From NCBI GenBank assembly GCA_910577825.1, contig CAJTOK010000003.1, positions 66,157 to 130,156 on the forward strand: a DNA stretch of 64,000 nucleotides, written 5' to 3'. The stretch comes from an uncultured Lachnospiraceae bacterium. Lineage in GTDB: Bacteria > Bacillota > Clostridia > Lachnospirales > Lachnospiraceae. The notes beneath the pieces were generated by a model. It did no database searches, was not told the origin of the DNA, and saw nothing but the letters and a program-made list of their open reading frames with translations. The position numbers were made by a program, and so were the translations under genes. This document shows positions 28,323 through 35,323 of the stretch, one piece after another (within the stretch, counting starts at the first letter, position 1; every line of letters starts with the position of its first letter).

Positions 28323-29255
28323 ATGGTAAAAATAGAAAATTTATATAAACATTATGGCAAATTTGTTGCATTAAACCACTTAAACCTTTCTATTGAAAAG
28401 GGAGAGCTTTTTGGCTTTGTAGGCCCTAATGGTGCAGGCAAGACTACCACAATGCGTATAATATCAGGACTTTTAAAGGCAGATGGCGGCTCAGTATATG
28501 TTGCAGATGTAGATGCACTTAAAGACAACCAGAGTTTAAAGAGGAAGATTGGTTATATGCCAGACTTCTTCGGGGTATATGATAACCTTAAGGCAATAGA
28601 ATATATGGAGTTTTACGCATCAATTTATGGAATTACAGGGGATAAGGCAAAAAGCATGTGTTTAGAACTTATGGACCTTGTAAATTTAAGTGATAAGGCA
28701 GACTTTTATGTAGACGGGCTTTCAAGAGGCATGAAGCAAAGGCTCTGCCTGGCAAGAAGCCTTGTACACAACCCTGAACTGCTTATACTTGATGAACCTG
28801 CATCAGGGCTTGACCCAAGGGCAAGGTTTGAAATGAAAGGGATACTTAAGAACCTGCATGATATGGGCAAGACTATAATTATAAGTTCACATATACTTTC
28901 AGAACTTGCAGAAATGTGTACTACAATAGGGATTATTGATAAAGGGAGCATGGTATCTAAAGGTACTGTTGATGAGATAATGCAGAAACTTAATACATCT
29001 AACCCATTGAAAATCCATGTTATAAATAATGCAGAAACAGCAGTGCGCATTATAAAAGAAAACCCGCTGGTTGAGAACCTTTCAATAGACGGGGCAGATA
29101 TAACAGTATCATTTAATGGCAATGAAAAAGAAGAAGCAGGGCTTCTTTTAAGCCTTGTAAGTAATGATGTAATGGTTTCTTCATATGTGAGGGAAACAGG
29201 CAATCTTGAAGAAGTATTTATGATGGTGACAGCAAAAAAAGAAGTGCTTGATTAA
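28323..29255 (+). CDS. ABC transporter ATP-binding protein
   Basis: ATPase of 310 residues that should energise the fused permease just upstream. Walker A is GPNGAGKTT (about 36-44). The signature is the variant LSRGMKQR, common in ABC-2/NatA-type ATPases. Walker B is LLILDEPASGLDPRAR, and the switch histidine is in SSHILSEL. A C-terminal ~90-residue extension follows, as in NatA/GldA-like proteins. No good ribosome binding site sits before its ATG, so translation is probably coupled to the permease stop three bases away. Confidence 0.93.
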   Translation: MVKIENLYKHYGKFVALNHLNLSIEKGELFGFVGPNGAGKTTTMRIISGLLKADGGSVYVADVDALKDNQSLKRKIGYMPDFFGVYDNLKAIEYMEFYASIYGITGDKAKSMCLELMDLVNLSDKADFYVDGLSRGMKQRLCLARSLVHNPELLILDEPASGLDPRARFEMKGILKNLHDMGKTIIISSHILSELAEMCTTIGIIDKGSMVSKGTVDEIMQKLNTSNPLKIHVINNAETAVRIIKENPLVENLSIDGADITVSFNGNEKEEAGLLLSLVSNDVMVSSYVRETGNLEEVFMMVTAKKEVLD

Positions 29256-29303
29256 GTGCTGGTGCTGGTTTGTGCCGCCTGAAGACGGCATGGGGGGATT
29301 ATT

Positions 29304-30848
29304 ATGTCTAAGGAAAAAGTAAAACTTACAGAGAAAGATATCCAGATAGCAGGTTTTTTAAAAGTTATTGCAAGGCGCAAGATGCTTAAAAGATGGATTT
29401 CATGTACTGCATGGTGCGGCCTTGTGGCTGTAAGCCTGGCAGCGCTTTTAAATATTATAGCAGTTTTTGTCCCTGTGTATAATGCTCCTTTATATGGGCT
29501 GTATATTATTCTTGCCGGATTTATTGCACCAGGCATATATATATTAATAAAGCGTACCAGCATTTACGAAGCAGCAAGGTATGCAGATAGTGCAGGGCTT
29601 AAAGAAAAACTTGTTACAAGTATTTCCTGCCAGGGGTCAGATAACGGCTTTGCAGGGCTTCTTAAAGATGATGCTATTAGTGAAATAGAACGTTTTGATA
29701 AAAAATTAAGGCTTCCTTTTAAATATCCATGGAAAAGATATATTGCTTTCTGCCTGGTTCTCTGCCTTTTTATAATATGTATATTTATACCATCACAGGC
29801 AAAAAAAGATGCAGAACTTCTCCATAAACTTGCATCACAGGCAGAGGAGATAAAGGATAAAGTAAAAGAAGCAGAAAAAATCCTTGATAAAGCAGAAGAG
29901 AATGGGATTAGCAAGAAAGAAGCAGAAAAGATTAAAAAAATACTAGAGGAATCAAAGAAGGAAATTAGTGAATCAAAAAATATTGATGATGTAAATAAAG
30001 CAAAAGAGAGGCTTGAAAGCAAACTGAAAAAAGAACTTGCAGAAGCAGGCAGCAAAGAACTTCTTAAAACAGCACAGTCCCTTGTGCCGGGAACTGACCT
30101 TGAGGGACTGGCAGATTTTAATAAGAAACTGGCAGATATTGCAAATAAAAGCGGCCTTAAAGGTGATTTATCCAATGAACTTAAAAGCGTTGCAGAAAGC
30201 CTTACAGCAGAACAAATGAAGGAATTGCTTGATGCACTTGAACAGGCATTAAAAGATGGGGAAATTACAGCAGAAGAAGTTGCAGAGGCACTTTCTGGCA
30301 TTGAAAACAGTGATGCACAGATAGCTTCTGCAACCATATCGGCATCAGGGGCATCTTCACAGCAGCCAGGCAGTACACCAGGTGCAGCCAGTGCATCAGG
30401 AAATGGCAACGGGCAGGGAAATGGCAAAGGAAACGGCAATGGCTCTGGAAATGGAAGTGGTTCTGGAAACGGAAATGGTAATGGCAAAGGAAACGGAAAA
30501 GGTTCTGGCAGCGGAGGTGGAAAAGGTTCTGGCAATGGAGGCGGCTGGAATATGGGCAGCAGTGATGGCCTTGAACGTAAAGGGCAGGAAGGCAAAGGTG
30601 AAGTAGTAAGCCTTACTGGCAAAAAAACGGGAAATGATGATAACCTTACCGGCAAGAAGAATGGTGATGCAAAAATCACCCAGAAAGGCGGACAGAAGGG
30701 AGATGCTTCTGAAGGAATCAAAGCAGACCTTGACTCCGTAATAGGGGAATACAGTAATGAAGCATATGCAAAAGTTGACAGTAATAAAGTGCCATCTGCC
30801 ATGAAAGATATAGTAAAAGAGTATTTTAGCGGCTTTGGGAGTGATTAG
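29304..30848 (+). CDS. Coiled-coil membrane protein with Gly/Asn-rich tract
   Basis: Protein of 514 residues. Three membrane segments lie near 32-56, 60-84 and 148-166. A long Lys/Glu coiled coil (about 170-240) and helical segments (to about 340) follow. Then comes a low-complexity tract of alternating Gly with Asn, Ser and Lys (about 365-414). The tail is Lys/Gly-rich, and the last ~35 residues (SVIGEYSNEAYAKV...) look folded. This shape recalls DUF4175-like proteins that accompany MoxR-DUF58-VWA operons in other bacteria, but the match is by architecture only. GGGGGGA precedes the ATG. It closes the first half of the locus. Confidence 0.75.
   Translation: MSKEKVKLTEKDIQIAGFLKVIARRKMLKRWISCTAWCGLVAVSLAALLNIIAVFVPVYNAPLYGLYIILAGFIAPGIYILIKRTSIYEAARYADSAGLKEKLVTSISCQGSDNGFAGLLKDDAISEIERFDKKLRLPFKYPWKRYIAFCLVLCLFIICIFIPSQAKKDAELLHKLASQAEEIKDKVKEAEKILDKAEENGISKKEAEKIKKILEESKKEISESKNIDDVNKAKERLESKLKKELAEAGSKELLKTAQSLVPGTDLEGLADFNKKLADIANKSGLKGDLSNELKSVAESLTAEQMKELLDALEQALKDGEITAEEVAEALSGIENSDAQIASATISASGASSQQPGSTPGAASASGNGNGQGNGKGNGNGSGNGSGSGNGNGNGKGNGKGSGSGGGKGSGNGGGWNMGSSDGLERKGQEGKGEVVSLTGKKTGNDDNLTGKKNGDAKITQKGGQKGDASEGIKADLDSVIGEYSNEAYAKVDSNKVPSAMKDIVKEYFSGFGSD
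30397..30545 (+). repeat. Imperfect tandem repeat encoding Gly-Asn/Ser/Lys tract
   Basis: Short units such as GGAAATGG, GGAAACGGCAATGG and GGTTCTGGAAATGG are repeated about 149 bases within the preceding gene. Such repeats are prone to length change by slippage in whole-codon steps. Confidence 0.8.
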
Positions 30849-30857
30849 GGATGTTTT

Positions 30858-31029
30858 CCAGGCTATGTACATGTGGCCAGTGTTTCCATGTTTCCTTGAA
30901 AGGCACGCTTCCGCTACAATGATGCACACAACGGTGCATAAAATCTGAAAAAACCAGATTTAAACACCGGCGGCATCATAGTGCCTTTTACAGGAAACAA
31001 TGGAAACCTGCCACATGGTTTAAAACCTG
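30858..31029 (+). ncRNA. Structured palindromic element, copy A
   Basis: Outer arms of about 50 bases, CCAGGCTATGTACATGTGG... and ...CCACATGGTTTAAAACCTGG, pair imperfectly, including TTTCCAT/ATGGAAA and AAGGCAC/GTGCCTT. Inside, ATGATGC (30920-30926) pairs with GCATCAT (30973-30979), and CGGTG...AAATCTG (30932-30947) pairs with CAGATTT...CACCG (30955-30969). The inner stem and the AGGCACGCTTCCG motif (30901-30913) recur on the opposite strand in copy B. Whether it acts as RNA or DNA (a mobile or BIME-like element) is not known. Confidence 0.6.
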
Positions 31030-31087
31030 GAAGAATATTCCAGATACAGAAAGCCACAGTAATGTAATTAAAAATTTTGCAAATTTT

Positions 31088-31140
31088 CAAAATGTAAATT
31101 AGCTGGCAAATTCCAAATATGCTTCCAATAGACGGCTATA
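31088..31140. repeat. 53-bp direct repeat, copy 1 (partial element)
   Basis: It matches 31325-31377 at 50 of 53 positions; the three differences are all A/G transitions. It corresponds to one outer arm of copy B, without the matching second arm nearby, so it looks like a truncated third element. Confidence 0.9.
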
Positions 31141-31270
31141 GATGTTTAAGTGCTGTATTTTAGAGTTTTATGTATTTATTGCATGTGAATGTCTAGATGC
31201 AATGTCATTTAGTTAAGGGAATTATTGTCTAAATGTCAAATATTCCAGCAATTCAAAAGTGCCATCTTGT

Positions 31271-31319
31271 AAAATGGCAAGCCATAACAGACCGTCTGGA
31301 CACAATGCCATTTTGTTTA
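31271..31319 (+). terminator. Hairpin AAAATGGCA/TGCCATTTT in the intergenic gap
   Basis: Perfect 9-base arms (31271-31279 and 31306-31314) are followed by GTTTAA. The loop contains the 19-base motif GACCGTCTGGACACAATGC that recurs at 52881. It could terminate readthrough from the upstream genes, but the T-run is weak. Confidence 0.4.
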
Positions 31320-31324
31320 ATTAC

Positions 31325-31377
31325 CAAAATGTAAATTAGCTGGCAAATTCCAAATGTGCTTCCAATGGACGGCTGTA
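31325..31377. repeat. 53-bp direct repeat, copy 2
   Basis: Second copy of the repeat at 31088-31140, offset 237 bases. Here it runs into the long hairpin of copy B, whose left arm it contains. Confidence 0.9.
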
Positions 31378-31490
31378 CGGAACCGCTGGTGCTTAAGTCC
31401 CGTAGTGTGGGACTTTATGCACCATTGCGGTATTTCGATGGCGTTCAAACGGAAGTGTGCCTGTCCATGGAACACATTGGAATTGCCAGC
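31339..31490 (-). ncRNA. Structured palindromic element, copy B, before moxR
   Basis: The left arm (31339-31370), with GCTGGCAAATTCC, ATGTG, TTCCA and TGGAC, pairs with the right arm (31463-31490) with only single-base bulges. The central hairpin (31382-31431) is nearly perfect: ACCGC/GCGGT, GGTGC/GCACC, AAGTCCC/GGGACTT around GTAGTGT. Read on the minus strand the core matches copy A (AGGCACACTTCCG, GGTGCATAAA, TTAAGCACCAGCGG). It ends 23 bases before the moxR ATG. On the plus-strand transcript it would be a very stable 5' leader. Assigned to minus only because of the alignment with copy A. Confidence 0.6.
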
Positions 31491-31513
31491 CCACCAATTA
31501 AGGGAGGACTAAA

Positions 31514-32497
31514 ATGTCCAATAAAGAAAATATTAATAAAATGATTGATAAAATGAAAGATTGTGAACAGGAAATTGCTAAGGCAATTATAGGGCAGGAG
31601 GAGGTTGTGCATGAAATCCTTCTTGCAATACTTGCTGACGGCAATGTACTTTTAGAGGGTGTGCCAGGGCTTGGAAAGACACAGCTTGTCAAAACTATTT
31701 CAAAGGTACTTGACTTGTCATTTTCAAGGATACAGTTTACCCCTGACCTTATGCCGGCTGATGTAACGGGAACTAACCTTATTATTAAGGAAGAGGGCAA
31801 TAATGTATTTAAATTTGAACAGGGCCCTGTATTTGCCAATATTGTCCTTGCGGATGAGATAAACAGGGCTACCCCTAAGACACAGGCGGCCATGCTTGAA
31901 GCTATGCAGGAAAAGACTGTAACTGTTGGCAAGAATACTTACCCGCTGCCTTCGCCATATATGGTGCTTGCGACGCAGAACCCTATTGAAAATGAGGGTA
32001 CTTACCCATTGCCAGAGGCGCAGCTTGACCGTTTTATTTTTAAAATAAATATGGAGTTCCCGGCCCTTAATGAACTTAAAAAGATTATGGATATAACTGT
32101 TACTAATACAAAGCCTGTTTTAAACCCTGTATTAAGTGGCAGTGATATTATAGAGATGAGGGAGCTTATAAGGGATATACCTGTTGCAGATGCTGTACAG
32201 GAGTATGCGTTAAAAATAGTGCTGGGTACACATCCTGAACTGGACAGTGCAACGGAAGGCATAAAGAAGTACCTTACAGCGGGAGCAAGCCCAAGGGCAG
32301 CACAGGCCATTTTCCTGACATCTAAGGCAAGGGCACTGCTTGATGGGAGGTATAATGTTTCATTTGATGATGTAGATGCTGTTGCACTCCCGGCATTAAG
32401 GCACAGGGTAATGGCAGGGTTTGAAGCTGTTTCGGAAGGGATAGATATTGATGATGTTTTAAGGGAAATGATTAAGGGATTAAGGCAGGAATTATAA
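31514..32497 (+). CDS. MoxR-family AAA+ ATPase
   Basis: AAA+ ATPase of 327 residues, MoxR type. Walker A is GVPGLGKTQ (about 46-54). Walker B is VLADEINRATPKTQAAMLEAMQE. The sensor-1 asparagine is in LATQNPIENEG and sensor-2 lies in GASPRAAQ. MoxR ATPases act as chaperones that mature or remodel partner complexes containing VWA proteins. AGGGAGGA precedes the ATG and follows the large hairpin. The stop overlaps the DUF58 start. The MoxR-DUF58-VWA order downstream is the classical operon. Confidence 0.95.
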   Translation: MSNKENINKMIDKMKDCEQEIAKAIIGQEEVVHEILLAILADGNVLLEGVPGLGKTQLVKTISKVLDLSFSRIQFTPDLMPADVTGTNLIIKEEGNNVFKFEQGPVFANIVLADEINRATPKTQAAMLEAMQEKTVTVGKNTYPLPSPYMVLATQNPIENEGTYPLPEAQLDRFIFKINMEFPALNELKKIMDITVTNTKPVLNPVLSGSDIIEMRELIRDIPVADAVQEYALKIVLGTHPELDSATEGIKKYLTAGASPRAAQAIFLTSKARALLDGRYNVSFDDVDAVALPALRHRVMAGFEAVSEGIDIDDVLREMIKGLRQEL

Positions 32498-33396
32498 TGG
32501 AAGAAAAGATATTTGACAGTTCTTTTTTTAACGGGTTAAACAGGGTAAAAATTGTTACAAGGATTACAATGCAGGGTGGGAGAAGCGGCATGAGAAAGTC
32601 TGCTGCCAAGGGAAGCAGTGTTGAGTTTGCTGATTTCAGGGAGTATGTTCCAGGTGATGATATAAGAAGGATTGACTGGAACACATATGGCAGGATGGAT
32701 AAGCTTTTTGTAAAGCTTTTTGTGGAGGAAAGGGAAGCGTATTATTCAGTAATTACTGATACAAGTGCTTCAATGGATTTTGGAAAACCTTCTAAAAAGG
32801 TATGTGCTGCAAGGCTTGCGGGTGCTGTCAGTTATATGGCGCTTAATAACCTTGACAGGGTGCGCCTTTCTGCCATATGCAGTGACAGGATATTAAACAG
32901 CAGTGATTTTACAGGCAGGCAGGGATTTAATAAGGCTATGGCATGGCTTGGCAGCATGGAGTTTAAAGGAAAGACTGATTTATACAGGAGCATAAGGGGA
33001 ATACCATTCCACCAGAAGGGCGTGGCTGTTATAATATCAGATTTGTTTAGTAATGATACTACTGATGAGAATATAGAAAGCATTGCAGATACAATACGGT
33101 ATTTAAGATATATGAAGCAGGAGGTACTTATACTGCATGTGCTTTCACCAGAAGAGATAGAACCTGTGGTTGAAGGCACTGTGGGGCTTGAAGATGCAGA
33201 AACAGGTGATATAATGCGTGTAACTGCAACAAGCCGCCTGTGTAAGCAGTATAAGCATGTACTAGACAGGTTTCTTAATAAGGCAAGGGAGTGTGCAAAG
33301 CATTACCAGGCACATTATATACCTGTATGCAGTAATGAAAGTATAGATACATTTATTTATAAGGGAATAAGAAGCGGACAGCTTGAAAATTTTTAG
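32497..33396 (+). CDS. DUF58 domain protein
   Basis: Protein of 299 residues, the usual partner of MoxR. The DUF58 signature is complete: DFREYVPGDDIRRIDWNTYGRMDKLFVKLFVEE (about 45-77), followed by a VWA-like domain with DTSAS. No membrane segments are seen, so it is the short cytoplasmic or peripheral type. The ATG overlaps the moxR stop (TAATG), implying coupled translation. The partner VWA gene overlaps its 3' end. Its biochemical role is unknown; family context suggests linking the ATPase to the VWA proteins. Confidence 0.95.
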   Translation: MEEKIFDSSFFNGLNRVKIVTRITMQGGRSGMRKSAAKGSSVEFADFREYVPGDDIRRIDWNTYGRMDKLFVKLFVEEREAYYSVITDTSASMDFGKPSKKVCAARLAGAVSYMALNNLDRVRLSAICSDRILNSSDFTGRQGFNKAMAWLGSMEFKGKTDLYRSIRGIPFHQKGVAVIISDLFSNDTTDENIESIADTIRYLRYMKQEVLILHVLSPEEIEPVVEGTVGLEDAETGDIMRVTATSRLCKQYKHVLDRFLNKARECAKHYQAHYIPVCSNESIDTFIYKGIRSGQLENF

Positions 33397-35305
33397 CAGG
33401 CATTACCAGAAAGGCATGGTTGTTATTATGGGAATTGTAAGGTTATGGCCAGCGTTGCTGGCTGTTTTTATACCAGGTATTGTATTATTGTATCTCTTAA
33501 AACAGAAGGTAATAAACCAGAAGATATCTGCATTAAACCTGTGGAAGGAAGCATATGAGAATATACAGGCATCTACGCCATGGGAGAAATTCCGGAACAA
33601 TATCCTTATGTATCTGCAGATAGCTGCGCTGGTATTATTAATAATTGCCCTTATGTCACCATATATTACGGGGAGTGGCAGTGAATATTCAAATGTGCTT
33701 ATTATAATAGATAATAGTGCAAGCATGTCGGGTATTTGCAAGGAAGAGAAAAGCAAGCTGGAGGAAGCTAAGGAACAGGCAGCAGGTTATGTGGATAATA
33801 ATGACGCAAGGTATACAGTTATTTCAGCCTCAGATACAGCAGATATTTTAATTTCGGGTTCCGGGGATAAGGGGCGTGTAAAAGATGTTATAGATAATAT
33901 AGAAGCTACTGATATAGCAGGCTCGGCAGAAACAGCAGTAAATATGGCGCAGTCCCTTGCTTCCACATGGAAGAGTTATAAGGTTATTGTGTTTACGGAT
34001 AGTAGTGTTAATATGCCAGATATTAATTATGAAGTGGCTGGTTTAAGCGTACAGGGTGAAAACGGGGCTATACAGAGTTTAAGCCATGCTGTTTCAGAAG
34101 ACGGTTCAGTCCAGGTAATGGCAAGGGTTGATAATTATGGAAAGAACAGGCTGGATACAGATGTAAACCTGTATATAGGAGAGCAGCTTTATGATATACA
34201 AAGTGTAACAGCAGAGGCAGGGGAAAGCAGCATGGTTTATTTTAAAAATATTACACAGGGCAAATATAATAGTGCAGCTGCAGGTGGTACACCGTATCTT
34301 ATGGCGGAATTAAATTCAAAAGATTTGCTTGCAGGTGACAATGTAGCATATGATGTGCTGGATAGTGAAAGTGACGAGAAAATACTTCTTGTTACTGAAA
34401 AGAACACATTTCTTGAAAAAGGACTTAAAATACAAGGGGGCAGGCAGATTGACAAGGTACAGCCAAAAGACCTGGCGGCAGCAGATACAGGGGAATACAG
34501 CCTTATTGTGTATGACGGCATAGTGCCAGGCCAGCTTCCAGAAACAGGAAATATTATATTTACCGGCCCTCCTGCATCTGCAATAAAGAATCCGGATAAA
34601 GGGGAGGAGTGGAAGCAGGAAGTATTTATATATGGGAAGAAAAGCAAAAGCAGTATTATTAAAGCTTTAGATGGCAATGTGACAAATTACCTGGATAATT
34701 ATTCATTTGGTGCACTTGATGTTACAGAACTTAAAATACCTAAATGGGCATCTGGTTTCTTTGAAACGGAAGATAAACTTTCTGCCGGGTATCTTGGCAA
34801 TTATAATGGAAGGATAATAGCTGTCCTGGGATTTGACCTCCATAACACAGATTTTCCATTACAGACAGAATTTCCAATATTTATGTATAACCTTTTAAGG
34901 GAAACAATATCTGCAAGGATAGCAGATAAAAGTGTATATAATGCAGGGGAAACTGTTATTATACAGAAAAAGGGAAAGGCAGGGAAGGCAGTTGTTACAA
35001 AACCTGGTAAAAGCCAGGAAACATTAAGCCTGGAAGATGGCACAGCTGTTTTTGCAGGTACTTCTAAATCGGGTTTATACCATATAAAGGAGGGTGACGG
35101 GGAGATGTATTTTACTGTACCATTTCCAGAAGAGGAGTCGGATATCTTGCAGGAAGCAGTAGTTACGCCAGATAATAAGGCGGTTAAAGGCAATGGCAGG
35201 AAATTAAGTGGCAATATGTCAAAGAAAATGGTGGTTCTTCCAGTGCTTTTTCTGCTTCTGGTTCTTTTAATGGCAGAATGGAGGATTTACAGGAAACGTT
35301 TATAA
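33383..35305 (+). CDS. BatA-like VWA membrane protein
   Basis: Protein of 640 residues. N-terminal membrane segments (about 20-35 and 73-90) are of the aerotolerance-regulator (BatA/BatB) type. A VWA domain (about 108-220) follows, with the MIDAS motif DNSAS and a terminal FTDSS strand. Beta-rich extracytoplasmic parts come next, with a last membrane segment near 615-635. The start is uncertain: TTG at 33383 gives a 14-base overlap, while ATG at 33416 or 33428 would still keep the first membrane segment. VWA domains bind partners through the metal site, so an envelope scaffold role fits. Confidence 0.9.
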   Translation: MKIFSRHYQKGMVVIMGIVRLWPALLAVFIPGIVLLYLLKQKVINQKISALNLWKEAYENIQASTPWEKFRNNILMYLQIAALVLLIIALMSPYITGSGSEYSNVLIIIDNSASMSGICKEEKSKLEEAKEQAAGYVDNNDARYTVISASDTADILISGSGDKGRVKDVIDNIEATDIAGSAETAVNMAQSLASTWKSYKVIVFTDSSVNMPDINYEVAGLSVQGENGAIQSLSHAVSEDGSVQVMARVDNYGKNRLDTDVNLYIGEQLYDIQSVTAEAGESSMVYFKNITQGKYNSAAAGGTPYLMAELNSKDLLAGDNVAYDVLDSESDEKILLVTEKNTFLEKGLKIQGGRQIDKVQPKDLAAADTGEYSLIVYDGIVPGQLPETGNIIFTGPPASAIKNPDKGEEWKQEVFIYGKKSKSSIIKALDGNVTNYLDNYSFGALDVTELKIPKWASGFFETEDKLSAGYLGNYNGRIIAVLGFDLHNTDFPLQTEFPIFMYNLLRETISARIADKSVYNAGETVIIQKKGKAGKAVVTKPGKSQETLSLEDGTAVFAGTSKSGLYHIKEGDGEMYFTVPFPEEESDILQEAVVTPDNKAVKGNGRKLSGNMSKKMVVLPVLFLLLVLLMAEWRIYRKRL

Positions 35306-35323
35306 TATTAAATGGGGGATTTT

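Noticed and set aside
29564..30802. Long minus-strand frame of 412 codons opposite the coiled-coil protein
   Set aside because: It is a shadow of the low-complexity plus-strand gene; Pro/Ser/Phe composition mirrors the Gly/Lys/Glu codons opposite.
30849..31513. CRISPR array in the repeat-rich gap
   Set aside because: The repeats are two 53-base copies and long palindromes, without regular spacers or cas genes.
31356..31544. A 62-residue reading frame before moxR
   Set aside because: It runs through the long hairpin and into moxR in another frame, has no ribosome binding site, and shows no protein-like pattern.
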